Shown: positions 7,102 through 15,191 of the stretch, piece by piece
Position numbering within the stretch: the stretch's first letter is position 1
Layout of the letters: the number at the start of each line of letters is the position of its first letter
From: CAIUKX01 sp964580965
Lineage (GTDB): Bacteria > Bacteroidota > Bacteroidia > Flavobacteriales_D > Crocinitomicaceae
Assembly: GCA_964580965.1 (NCBI GenBank)
Contig: CAZOLZ010000026.1
Location: 1-30,605 of the forward strand
Length of the DNA: 30,605 nucleotides
Reading direction: 5' to 3'
Notes under the pieces: generated by a model
The model's input: the letters and a program-made list of their open reading frames with translations, nothing else
What the model was told of the DNA's origin: nothing
Databases searched by the model: none
Made by a program: the position numbers and the translations under genes

Positions 7102-8991
7102 TTGGAGTTTAGATTCAACTATTTATTAAGTTTATTTAAGAAGTTATCTATAACACTACTCTTTTTAACTTTAACAAGAGTGGTGTTTTTTGTTGTTAAT
7201 CAAACTCATTTTTCAGGTGTTATTTTGAATGATTTTGTGGTTGGATTATGGTTTGACTGTATAACCCTCGCTATAAGTTTTTCTCCATTTTACTTAATTT
7301 ACTTTTTTCCATTACCAGATAATTTTAGGTATAATAAATGGTTTCAATTAGTATTGAAATTGTTTTTTCATTTGTTAAATATATTGGTAATAGCCGCTAA
7401 TATTGTAGATGTGGAATATTTTAAATACACAGGTAAACGTTCGACGGCAGACTTGTTTACATTTATTTCTACTGGAGATGATATGTTTCAATTACTTGGA
7501 GCTTTTTTTATTGATTTTTGGTGGATGCTTGTGTTTTTGGTTGTATTTGTCTTTGTAGTTGAGTATTTATATCGAAAAATAGAGTCTAAAAGTCGGATTG
7601 AAAATTTAAATATTTTTAGCAAAATTACGCAGTGGTTTATTTTAGTTTGTTTGATGTTAATCGTTGCAAGAGGAGGTTTTAGTTTAAGGCCAATTGGAAT
7701 TATTGAAGCGACAAATTATACAAAAGTTAAGAATGTTGCTTTGGTTTTAAATACTCCATTTACAATTATAAAAACTTATGGCAAAAGCTCCTTAAAGAAG
7801 AAAAAGTTTTTTGAAAATGATAAGGCTGAAAAATTATTTAACCCAATACGAACTACAAACCCTCAAAGAATTATTCCAGAAAAGACAAATGTTGTAATTT
7901 TAATATTAGAAAGTTTTGGTGATGAATATTGTGGTTTAAATTCAAAAAATAGTTTTACACCATTCTTTGATTCGGTTTTAAAACAGTCTCTTTACTTTAA
8001 GAATGGATTTGCAAATGGGAAAAAATCAATAGAAGCTGTACCTTCAATTTTAGCATCTATTCCCACTTTGATGGATAATCCATATATCTCTTCATCATAC
8101 GGTAATAACAAGATTGAATCATTACCATCATTATTAAAAAAAGAAGGTTATTCAAGTGCATTTTTTCATGGGGCTACAAATGGATCAATGCGTTTTGATG
8201 GGTTTGCAAAACAGCTAGGATTTGATTTTTATTATGGTAGAAAAGAATATGCTAATGAAACAGATTTTGATGGAACTTGGGGGATTTTAGATCATAAATT
8301 TGCACCATGGACAGCTAGACAACTGACTAAAATGGAAGAACCTTTTTTGGGGACTTTGTTTACATTATCTTCTCATCATCCTTACTTTATTCCAGACGAA
8401 TATAAAGAGAAAGTCAAAGAAGGAAAGGAGCCAATTTGTGCAGCATTGAATTATGCTGATGAAGCCTTAAAATTATTTTTTGAAGAGGCTCAAAAGCAAT
8501 CTTGGTATGAGCATACAATATTTGTTTTATGTGCAGATCATACTCCTTCTTCCCAAGATGAAAAATACAATCAACGCTCAATGATGTATAAAATACCAAT
8601 AGCATTTTATTATCCTAACAATACTGATTTATTAAAGCAGTTCAATACAGAAAGATTGTTTCAGCAAATTGATATCATGCCTACATTGCTTGATTTATTA
8701 AATCTTAATACAAACTATTATAGTTTTGGGCAATCTTTTTATAGTTTAGACTCATCAAATCAGGTTGTTACCTATTTGGAGGGAGTTTATTCCGTTTTTT
8801 ATAAATCACACATGTTGACCATGGCAAGTGATAAGGCACGAAATTTGTACAGTCATTTAATTGAAGCAAATAACGAGCTTGATTCTCTTCGTTTTTATAA
8901 AAATGAAGTTAAAATAATTGAAGACAAGACAAAAGCAATTATTCAACGATACAGCCGTGATTTGATTCAGAATCAGACAACTGTTGAATGA
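7102..8991 (+). CDS. LtaS-type sulfatase-fold phosphoglycerol transferase-like membrane enzyme
   Basis: A 629-residue alkaline-phosphatase-superfamily enzyme with the LTA synthase/OpgB layout: five hydrophobic segments (roughly 12-33, 42-66, 81-103, 128-153, 172-190), then an extracytoplasmic sulfatase domain. Metal and active-site candidates are Glu270 in ILESFG, Ser309 in GKKSIEA at the nucleophile position (Thr in Gram-positive LtaS), SSHHPYF, and Asp479-His480 in CADHT. Family enzymes move phosphoglycerol or phosphoethanolamine from membrane lipids to surface polymers or sugars; the acceptor here is unknown. The start is TTG at 7102: an in-frame TGA lies at 7087-7089, and no in-frame ATG precedes the membrane segments. 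It follows the AsmA-like gene by seven bases, and its TGA touches the lipid kinase ATG. Confidence 0.88.
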   Translation: MEFRFNYLLSLFKKLSITLLFLTLTRVVFFVVNQTHFSGVILNDFVVGLWFDCITLAISFSPFYLIYFFPLPDNFRYNKWFQLVLKLFFHLLNILVIAANIVDVEYFKYTGKRSTADLFTFISTGDDMFQLLGAFFIDFWWMLVFLVVFVFVVEYLYRKIESKSRIENLNIFSKITQWFILVCLMLIVARGGFSLRPIGIIEATNYTKVKNVALVLNTPFTIIKTYGKSSLKKKKFFENDKAEKLFNPIRTTNPQRIIPEKTNVVILILESFGDEYCGLNSKNSFTPFFDSVLKQSLYFKNGFANGKKSIEAVPSILASIPTLMDNPYISSSYGNNKIESLPSLLKKEGYSSAFFHGATNGSMRFDGFAKQLGFDFYYGRKEYANETDFDGTWGILDHKFAPWTARQLTKMEEPFLGTLFTLSSHHPYFIPDEYKEKVKEGKEPICAALNYADEALKLFFEEAQKQSWYEHTIFVLCADHTPSSQDEKYNQRSMMYKIPIAFYYPNNTDLLKQFNTERLFQQIDIMPTLLDLLNLNTNYYSFGQSFYSLDSSNQVVTYLEGVYSVFYKSHMLTMASDKARNLYSHLIEANNELDSLRFYKNEVKIIEDKTKAIIQRYSRDLIQNQTTVE

Positions 8992-9873
8992 ATGAAACAA
9001 AGGTTACGCTTTATTATTAATCCAATTTCTGGGGTAAGGAGAAAAAATGATATTCCAACTTTGATTGAAAAAAAGTTAGATAAGTCAAAGTATGATTATG
9101 ACATTGCTTACACCGAATATAGCAAACATGCGAAACAAATAGCCGTTGATTCTGCAAAGGAAGGAGTAGATATTGTTTGTGCAGTTGGTGGAGATGGTTC
9201 GGTCCATGAAGTTGGAACTGCATTAATTGGTACAAAAACAAAATTAGCAATTATCCCTACTGGATCAGGAAATGGTTTAGCTCGACATTTAAAAATACCA
9301 TTGACAATTGAAGGGGCAATTGAGCTCATCAATAATCATCAAGTAATTTTCATGGACACTGTAATTGTGAACGATAAGCCGTTTTTGGGAGTTGGCGGTT
9401 ATGGGTTTGATGCTTTAATTGCAAAAAGATTTAATGAAGAGCATGTAAGAGGTTTTTCGAAGTATATAAAGTTGGTACTTAAAGAATATATGAAGTATAA
9501 ACCAACAGAGGTAGAGTTTGAATTAGATGGTGTTAAGCGAAGAGAAAATGTGGTCTTGTGCACAGTTGCAAATGCCTCCGAATTTGGTAATGGATTTGCT
9601 GTTTCACCAGAATCTTCAGTTTTAGATGGTAAAATTGAGTTGTGCCTTTTGAAACCTTTTTCTTTTTTTTCAGCTCCTGGGATCGCGTATAATTTTTTCA
9701 ATAAGAGAGCACATAGATCAAAATATACAGAGATAATTCCTTTTCAAAAAGCAAGAATGTTTTTAACTGATAAAATGGCACATTACGATGGAGAGCCTTT
9801 TGATGTAAGAGAAGAGTTGAATATTGAAGTCGTTCCAAAAAGTCTTTATATCTTAGCAGGGATAGAAAATTAA
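8992..9873 (+). CDS. Diacylglycerol kinase-family lipid kinase (YegS/DgkB-like)
   Basis: A 293-residue soluble lipid kinase of the DAGK catalytic family, expected to use ATP to phosphorylate diacylglycerol or a related lipid at the inner membrane. Visible: an N-terminal RFIINPISG strand-loop, the nucleotide-binding GGDGSVHE starting at Gly66, then IIPTGSGNGLARHL, and a C-terminal beta-sandwich with GVGGYGFDA and YDGEPF. The length is typical of the YegS/BmrU/DgkB group. The ATG at 8992 immediately follows the TGA of the transferase gene, which suggests translational coupling. In Gram-positive bacteria DgkB recycles the diacylglycerol made by LTA synthase, so the neighbour suggests diacylglycerol as substrate; that is an inference. 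Confidence 0.92.
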   Translation: MKQRLRFIINPISGVRRKNDIPTLIEKKLDKSKYDYDIAYTEYSKHAKQIAVDSAKEGVDIVCAVGGDGSVHEVGTALIGTKTKLAIIPTGSGNGLARHLKIPLTIEGAIELINNHQVIFMDTVIVNDKPFLGVGGYGFDALIAKRFNEEHVRGFSKYIKLVLKEYMKYKPTEVEFELDGVKRRENVVLCTVANASEFGNGFAVSPESSVLDGKIELCLLKPFSFFSAPGIAYNFFNKRAHRSKYTEIIPFQKARMFLTDKMAHYDGEPFDVREELNIEVVPKSLYILAGIEN

Positions 9874-9884
9874 ATCAAAAAAAT

Positions 9885-10337
9885 ATGCAATTTATTGAGC
9901 CAAATTTAGAAGAGATATTAAATATTACTTCAAAATTAATGAATGAAACAAAGCCTCTATGGGGTTCAATGAATGCGCAAAGAATGGTAGAACACTTATC
10001 TGATTCCTTACGAATGGCAAGTGGAAAAGAAGTGTTTGATCTTGTTACTCCAGAAGATAAATTGGATCGGATGTTAGCATTTTTAGATAGTGATAAATCG
10101 ATGGCTAAAAATATTGAAGTCAATTTTGCAGGAAAAGATGTTGCTTTAAGAAACGATGAACTTGAGTTGGCTATAGATGAGTTAGTAGATGAATGGTTGT
10201 ATTTTGAAGAAGTGTTTGAAGAAGATCTAACATTGAGGACTGTTCATCCGTACTATGGTGACTTGAACTATGAACAATGGTTAAAGGTCCATAAAAAACA
10301 TTTGACTCACCATTTTCAACAATTTGGATTGATTTAA
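9885..10337 (+). CDS. DinB-fold protein, DUF1569-like
   Basis: A 150-residue cytoplasmic protein, mostly helical, resembling DUF1569 / DinB-superfamily four-helix bundles. Recognisable features are the N-terminal PLWGSMNAQRMVEHLSDSL, the central DKSMAKNI and LRNDELE, and the C-terminal HPYYGDL...W..VHKKHLTHHFQQFGL. His residues in VEHL and in the C-terminal HKKHLTHH are in positions where DinB relatives bind a metal. Some DinB-fold proteins are thiol-dependent transferases, but no activity is established for this branch. It begins 11 bases after the lipid kinase stop, so it probably belongs to the AsmA operon as the last gene. I see no direct link to lipid metabolism. Confidence 0.72.
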   Translation: MQFIEPNLEEILNITSKLMNETKPLWGSMNAQRMVEHLSDSLRMASGKEVFDLVTPEDKLDRMLAFLDSDKSMAKNIEVNFAGKDVALRNDELELAIDELVDEWLYFEEVFEEDLTLRTVHPYYGDLNYEQWLKVHKKHLTHHFQQFGLI

Positions 10338-10407
10338 AATCAAGGGAATTGTTTTGTTTTCAATTTAAATTTCTTAGTCTTCAGTTAATCTTATCGCTTA
10401 GATTTTA

Positions 10408-10415
10408 TATCTTTA
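10408..10415 (+). promoter_or_regulatory. Possible -7 box upstream of mutA
   Basis: TATCTTTA matches the Bacteroidetes TAnnTTTG element except at the last base and lies 50 bases before the mutA ATG, in the 127-base gap after the DinB-like gene. No convincing -33 TTG is at the expected spacing. The rest of the gap is AT-rich, with only a weak AGACA/TGTCT inverted repeat near 10428-10446. Confidence 0.3.
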
Positions 10416-10464
10416 TTCCTCTAAAGAAAGACATCTTCTTGTTGTCTAGAAATTTAAACATAAA

Positions 10465-11793
10465 ATGAATCAGTTTTACAGTGAATTTCCGTTGCCTTCA
10501 AAAGCTGACTGGGAAGCAGTTTTAACCAAAGAGTTAAAAGGGGCAAATCCTAAAGAAAAATTAAATTATACAGATGAATTAGAAGGGATATCTATTCAAA
10601 GTTATATTCATTCATCTGAAAATAATACCATCGAAGCTGACCCAACGGTTTATCCATTTGTTCGATCAGGGAAAATTGAGAATAACGATTGGTCTAATGG
10701 GGTTAGAATAATTGTCGATAAAGAGGAAAAGGCTAATCAACAGGCACTAAATTTGTTGATGAAAGGAGCAGATTCACTCGTGTTTGATATAACTATAAAA
10801 TCTTTAGATACTGAGAAACTATTAAAAGGAATTGAACTTCAATATTTAAAAGTAATATTTGAATGTGATTCATTGGCTGTAGTTGAACAGTTATTACCTT
10901 CTATCTCTAGTTTTTCAGGAAATTGTTTTTTGAGATTAGATTTTGAAAAAATTAATTTTAAAAAAGCTTTAACGTTATTGAAAGATTGTAAAATTCCTTT
11001 TTGTTCCGTTAATGCATTTCAAATTCAACAAATAGGAGGAAGTATTAATCAAGAGTTAGCCTTTGGGTTGTCTCTTGGGAATGAATACATTGTTCGATTA
11101 TTAGAGGAAGGAATTTCAATAAATGAAGCAGTGACTCTTATTCATTTTAATTTTGGGGTTGGTGCTCGTTATTTTAATGAAGTAGCGAAACTTCGTGTTT
11201 TTAGAAAATTATGGTCATTTATTTTAACTCAATATGGCTGTCATTTAGATAAAAAGTTTCCTAATTTAATAGCTTCAGAAATTGGTTTTACAAATAAATC
11301 TTTGAAAGATCCATACACGAATTTATTGCGTCAATCTACAGAAGTTATGTCGGCAGTAATTTCAGGTTCAGATTTCGTTTTAGTTAATCCATATGATCGT
11401 TTTTCAAATAATGGAAGTTCTGATTTTTCAAGAAGAATGGCTCTGAATATTTCTTTAATTTTAAAAGAAGAGAGTTATTTTGATAAAGTAATTGACCCAA
11501 TGGGGGGGAGTTACCTGATTGAAAAGATAGTAGAAAAATTATCTAAGACTACTTGGGAATTGTTTCAAGAAGTGGATGACAAAGGTGGAGTGATGTCTTC
11601 TGAAGGTAATAGTTATCTTCTTTTAAAAGTAAAGGAAATAGCTTATAAAAGAGTTACAGCAGTTAAAGAGGGTAAACAAACTTTAATTGGTGTGAATAAA
11701 TATTCAAACCCACAAGTTGAAACTTTGGAATGGAACGACTTACCTAAGTATTTCGGAAGAGAAATTTTAGTATTAGAAAGGGAAGTGAAATAA
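10465..11793 (+). CDS. mutA: Methylmalonyl-CoA mutase small subunit
   Basis: A 442-residue small (beta) subunit of heterodimeric methylmalonyl-CoA mutase. The N-terminus FYSEFPLPSKADWEAVLTKELKG is typical of the subunit, followed by a degenerate TIM barrel with FNFGVGARYFNEVAKLR and IDPMGGSYLIEKI. It lacks a DGHDRG cobalamin-binding segment and the catalytic pocket residues of the large subunit, as expected for a structural partner. With MutB it would interconvert methylmalonyl-CoA and succinyl-CoA, using adenosylcobalamin, in propionate metabolism or odd-chain and branched amino-acid breakdown. It is 11 bases upstream of mutB. No methylmalonyl-CoA epimerase or stand-alone MeaB chaperone gene lies in the window. 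Confidence 0.95.
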   Translation: MNQFYSEFPLPSKADWEAVLTKELKGANPKEKLNYTDELEGISIQSYIHSSENNTIEADPTVYPFVRSGKIENNDWSNGVRIIVDKEEKANQQALNLLMKGADSLVFDITIKSLDTEKLLKGIELQYLKVIFECDSLAVVEQLLPSISSFSGNCFLRLDFEKINFKKALTLLKDCKIPFCSVNAFQIQQIGGSINQELAFGLSLGNEYIVRLLEEGISINEAVTLIHFNFGVGARYFNEVAKLRVFRKLWSFILTQYGCHLDKKFPNLIASEIGFTNKSLKDPYTNLLRQSTEVMSAVISGSDFVLVNPYDRFSNNGSSDFSRRMALNISLILKEESYFDKVIDPMGGSYLIEKIVEKLSKTTWELFQEVDDKGGVMSSEGNSYLLLKVKEIAYKRVTAVKEGKQTLIGVNKYSNPQVETLEWNDLPKYFGREILVLEREVK

Positions 11794-11804
11794 AATAGCG
11801 AAAG

Positions 11805-13937
11805 ATGAGAATTAAATTTAAAGATATCGCTTTAGAAGAAAAATTAAATTCTGACTCTAGAGGAACTAAAAAGGAGATTTTTGAAACAGCGGAAAAGATT
11901 CAATTGCAAAATTTTTATTCTGAAAAAGATAATGAGTCTGTTCAACATATAGGTTACACCTCAGGTATTGCTCCGTATTTAAGAGGGCCATACGGTTCAA
12001 TGTATGCAATAAGGCCATGGACAGTTAGACAGTACGCAGGGTTTTCAACAGCAGAAGAATCTAATGCTTTTTACAGAAGAAATTTAGCTGCTGGTCAAAA
12101 AGGTTTATCCGTTGCTTTTGATTTAGCTACACATAGAGGTTATGATTCTGATCACGAAAGAGTGGAAGGGGATGTGGGCAAGGCAGGTGTTGCTATTGAT
12201 TCTATTTTAGATATGAAATTGTTGTTTGACCAAATTCCATTGGATCAAATGTCTGTTTCAATGACAATGAATGGTGCGGTTCTTCCAATTTTAGCATTTT
12301 ATATTGTAGCAGCAGAAGAGCAAGGTGTAAAACAAGCAGAATTAAAAGGAACGATTCAAAATGATATTTTGAAAGAGTTCATGGTTCGTAATACATATAT
12401 TTATCCTCCAGCACCTTCAATGAAGATTATCTCGGATATTTTTGAATATACATCTCGAAATATGCCGAAGTTTAATTCGATTTCGATTTCGGGATATCAC
12501 ATGCAAGAAGCTGGAGCTACAGCTGCTATCGAGTTGGCTTACACTTTAGCAGATGGCTTAGAATATTTGAGGGCAGGAATAGAAGCAGGAATGAATATAG
12601 ATGAGTTTGCTCCCCGTTTAAGTTTTTTCTGGGCGATAGGAATGAATCATCACATGGAAATTGCTAAAATGCGAGCGGGTAGATTATTGTGGTCTAAAAT
12701 TGTTAAACAATTCAACCCAAAATCTCCTAAGTCTTTAGCATTAAGAACACACTGTCAGACTTCCGGATGGAGTTTAACTGAACAAGATCCCTTTAATAAC
12801 GTGGCAAGAACTTGTATTGAAGCATTAGGTGCAGCATTTGGAGGAACTCAATCTCTGCATACAAACGCTTTAGATGAAGCTATTGCTTTACCAACCGATT
12901 TTTCAGCAAGAATTGCAAGAAATACACAGTTATATATTCAGGAAGAACTTGGAGTTACTCCAGCTATAGATCCCTATGGAGGAAGTTATTATGTAGAAAA
13001 GTTAACACAAGAATTAGTTGATGAAGCATGGAAACTCATTCAAGAGGTTGAAGAATTAGGAGGGATGGCAAAAGCAATTGAAACAGGAATTCCTAAAATG
13101 AGAATTGAGGAAGCTGCAGCCAGAAAACAAGCAAGAATTGATTCAGGTTCTGATATAATTGTTGGAGTAAATAGATATCAATTAGAGAAAGAAGATGCTA
13201 TTGATATTTTAGAAGTCGATAATACTAAAGTGCGAATTTCACAAATTGAACGTTTAAATAAATTAAGGTCTGAAAGGAATGAAGATGAGGTAAGTGAAGT
13301 TCTTGTTAAATTAACAGAAACTGCAAAAACTGGTAAAGGTAATTTGTTAGAAGTAGCTGTTGAATGTGCAAGAAAACGAGCTTCTCTTGGAGAAATTTCT
13401 GAGGCAATAGAAAAAGTTTTTGGACGTTATAAAGCGATAATTCGTTCAATAAGTGGAGTTTATTCATCAGAGTCTATGAAAGATAAAGATTTTGAATTGG
13501 CTAAAGAATTGGCAGATAAGTTTAGTCAGTTAGAAGGAAGAAGGCCTAGAATAATGGTTGCTAAAATGGGTCAGGATGGGCATGACAGAGGAGCTAAAGT
13601 AATAGCGACTTCTTTTGCTGACATAGGGTTTGATGTTGATATAGGACCATTATTTCAAACACCAAAAGAAGCGGCTAAACAAGCAGTTGAAAATGATGTG
13701 CACATTCTAGGGATTTCAAGTTTAGCTGCAGGGCACAAAACATTAGTACCTCAAGTGATTGAAGAATTAAGATTGTTGGGTAGAGAAGATATAATGGTCG
13801 TTGCTGGTGGAGTTATACCTCAGCAAGATTATGATTTTTTATATGATGCAGGTGTTTTTGGTGTTTTTGGACCAGGAACAAAAATATCTAAAGCTGCACA
13901 GTCTATACTAAGTTTATTGATTAAGAGTGTTGAATAA
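11805..13937 (+). CDS. mutB: Methylmalonyl-CoA mutase large (catalytic) subunit
   Basis: A 710-residue catalytic subunit of adenosylcobalamin-dependent methylmalonyl-CoA mutase. The TIM barrel contains RPWTVRQYAGF with Tyr77 and EFMVRNTYIYPP with Arg195, the Tyr/Arg pair that fits the carboxylate of methylmalonyl-CoA. The C-terminal cobalamin domain has MGQDGHDRGAKV with His593 as the lower axial ligand to cobalt and later VVAGGVIP. Length and layout are those of a complete enzyme. It sits between mutA and a secreted-protein gene that begins nine bases after its stop, so at least mutA, mutB and that gene are likely cotranscribed. No cobalamin riboswitch is visible upstream. Confidence 0.97.
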   Translation: MRIKFKDIALEEKLNSDSRGTKKEIFETAEKIQLQNFYSEKDNESVQHIGYTSGIAPYLRGPYGSMYAIRPWTVRQYAGFSTAEESNAFYRRNLAAGQKGLSVAFDLATHRGYDSDHERVEGDVGKAGVAIDSILDMKLLFDQIPLDQMSVSMTMNGAVLPILAFYIVAAEEQGVKQAELKGTIQNDILKEFMVRNTYIYPPAPSMKIISDIFEYTSRNMPKFNSISISGYHMQEAGATAAIELAYTLADGLEYLRAGIEAGMNIDEFAPRLSFFWAIGMNHHMEIAKMRAGRLLWSKIVKQFNPKSPKSLALRTHCQTSGWSLTEQDPFNNVARTCIEALGAAFGGTQSLHTNALDEAIALPTDFSARIARNTQLYIQEELGVTPAIDPYGGSYYVEKLTQELVDEAWKLIQEVEELGGMAKAIETGIPKMRIEEAAARKQARIDSGSDIIVGVNRYQLEKEDAIDILEVDNTKVRISQIERLNKLRSERNEDEVSEVLVKLTETAKTGKGNLLEVAVECARKRASLGEISEAIEKVFGRYKAIIRSISGVYSSESMKDKDFELAKELADKFSQLEGRRPRIMVAKMGQDGHDRGAKVIATSFADIGFDVDIGPLFQTPKEAAKQAVENDVHILGISSLAAGHKTLVPQVIEELRLLGREDIMVVAGGVIPQQDYDFLYDAGVFGVFGPGTKISKAAQSILSLLIKSVE

Positions 13938-13946
13938 AATTATTAA

Positions 13947-14678
13947 ATGATAAATATGAGATTTTTAAGTACTTTGACTTTTATTTTTGCTTCTTTTTTA
14001 GTGAAAGCCCAATCAGATAAATATGATGAATTAATTATTCTTTATGCTGATGAGAAATACGAAAAATTAATAGAACAATCGGAGAAATTAGTAGGAAAAG
14101 ACGCAAATAAAAAAGATGCAGAACCATACTTTTGGATGTCAAAAGCTTTTTATAAGATTTCTTTATCAGGAACTTCGGATCCTACATATAAAAATGCTTA
14201 TAAATCCGCGGCTAAATCTCTTGCTAAAGGGATGAAGAAAGATAAAGATACCTCTGTTACTGAATATAATATTGAGTATGTCGAGGAATTTCAACAAAGT
14301 CTGAAAGAGTTAGTTGTAAATGATTTATTAGTTGGTGATTATAGAAAAGCTGGAGGGTGGGCACAGCAATATTCAAAAATTTCTCACAATGAAGTGGGTG
14401 CCGAATACTTAGTCGCAGCAACTAAATATAGAGCAGGTGATAAAAATGGTGCAAAATCGATTTTTTCTAAATGTGAGAAAACTTTACAATCAATAAATTC
14501 AATTGAAAATTGGTCAGAGCCAGATCGAGTTTTATTGAAGGCTGGAGTCTTACAATCCGCTGAGTGTCTTTTGGAATCAAAGCAATTAAATAAGGCAATG
14601 GATTTATTGAATTCTGTTAAACCTTGGTTTATAGAGGACGAAGAATTTAACGAAAAATACATAGAATTTACAAATTAG
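13947..14678 (+). CDS. Exported helical-repeat (TPR-like) protein of unknown function
   Basis: A 243-residue protein with a signal peptide (MRFLSTLTFIFASFLVKAQ) followed by a wholly helical region. Pairs of helices such as YADEKYEKLIEQSEKLVG, PYFWMSKAFYK, EYLVAATKYRAGDKNGAKSIF and SAECLLESKQLNKAMDLL look like degenerate tetratricopeptide repeats. I do not recognise the family. It would be periplasmic or surface-exposed, probably binding another protein. Two in-frame ATGs, at 13947 and 13956, are possible; the second gives a tighter signal peptide. It follows mutB by nine bases, yet an exported protein has no obvious role with a cytoplasmic mutase, so the link may be only transcriptional. A strong terminator follows. 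Confidence 0.75.
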   Translation: MINMRFLSTLTFIFASFLVKAQSDKYDELIILYADEKYEKLIEQSEKLVGKDANKKDAEPYFWMSKAFYKISLSGTSDPTYKNAYKSAAKSLAKGMKKDKDTSVTEYNIEYVEEFQQSLKELVVNDLLVGDYRKAGGWAQQYSKISHNEVGAEYLVAATKYRAGDKNGAKSIFSKCEKTLQSINSIENWSEPDRVLLKAGVLQSAECLLESKQLNKAMDLLNSVKPWFIEDEEFNEKYIEFTN

Positions 14679-14702
14679 AACTTTTTAAAATCTTAATGTT
14701 TA

Positions 14703-14739
14703 AAAAACGGTTTGACTTTAAAAATCAAGCCGTTTTTTT
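14703..14739 (+). terminator. Intrinsic terminator of the mutA-mutB operon
   Basis: The stem 14703-14715 pairs with 14725-14737 (core AACGGTTTGA with TCAAGCCGTT, one G-U pair), and the T run extends through 14739. It separates the mutase operon from the DivIC/FtsB-like gene. Confidence 0.88.
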
Positions 14740-14743
14740 ATTT

Positions 14744-14751
14744 TAAATTTG
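14744..14751 (+). promoter_or_regulatory. -7 promoter box for the DivIC/FtsB-like gene
   Basis: TAAATTTG is a full match to the Bacteroidetes TAnnTTTG -7 element. It lies five bases after the preceding terminator and 19 bases before the ATG at 14771, so it would give a very short leader. No clear -33 TTG is at 19-21 bases upstream. Confidence 0.45.
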
Positions 14752-14770
14752 TTATTAAAAATAAGGTGTA

Positions 14771-15088
14771 ATGAAGATTAAAGCTTTAATAAAAAAGAAG
14801 TTCGAAAGTAAATACATAAGTTACCTAAGAAATAAATTTGTCTTTACAGGAATACTTTTTTTTATTTATGCTGTTTTTTTAGACGATCATGATATTTTTT
14901 CGATTATTTCTCACAAAAATAAATTGAATAAAATTGAAGTTGCTAAAAAAGGGATTTTATTAAATTACAAAAAAACCAAATTTACCCTTGATCAACTGAA
15001 ATATCCATCTGAACTTGAAAGATATGCAAGAGAGGAGAAATATTTCAAAAAAGAAAATGAAGATATTTTTGTAGTCACTTACGAATAA
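14771..15088 (+). CDS. Septum-formation initiator protein (DivIC/FtsB-like)
   Basis: A 105-residue bitopic membrane protein with the FtsB/DivIC layout: a basic cytoplasmic N-terminus (about 1-24), one membrane segment (about 25-40, FVFTGILFFIYAVFLDD), a helical region with heptad-like Leu/Ile spacing (about 45-80), and the conserved C-terminal end ELERYAREEKYFKKENEDIFVV, which matches the family pattern of a FAREKY-type motif followed by K..ED. FtsB bridges FtsQ and FtsL in the divisome and helps activate septal wall synthesis. In Flavobacteriales this small gene is often near the methylmalonyl-CoA mutase genes, as here. It has its own probable promoter and lies 103 bases upstream of icmF in the same direction. 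Confidence 0.82.
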   Translation: MKIKALIKKKFESKYISYLRNKFVFTGILFFIYAVFLDDHDIFSIISHKNKLNKIEVAKKGILLNYKKTKFTLDQLKYPSELERYAREEKYFKKENEDIFVVTYE

Positions 15089-15166
15089 ATTCTTTTATTT
15101 AATAGTCTCAAGTAATATTTCAAGTATAATAATCTACAAAAGTAGTTTGTTTTCCTTAAATTAGCA

Positions 15167-15180
15167 TCGCCTAAAGGCGA
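15167..15180 (+). other. Small hairpin in the icmF leader
   Basis: TCGCC and GGCGA flank a four-base loop TAAA, ending 11 bases before the icmF ATG. The 5-bp GC-rich stem stands out in AT-rich surroundings. It has no T tract, so it is not a terminator, and it is far too small for a cobalamin riboswitch. It may influence translation start. Confidence 0.35.
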
Positions 15181-15191
15181 AATAAAAGCTT

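Noticed and set aside
10338..10464. Cobalamin riboswitch ahead of mutA, or ahead of icmF at 15089-15191
   Set aside because: Both leaders are short and AT-rich and lack a B12-box-like conserved segment or multi-stem structure; only tiny hairpins are present.
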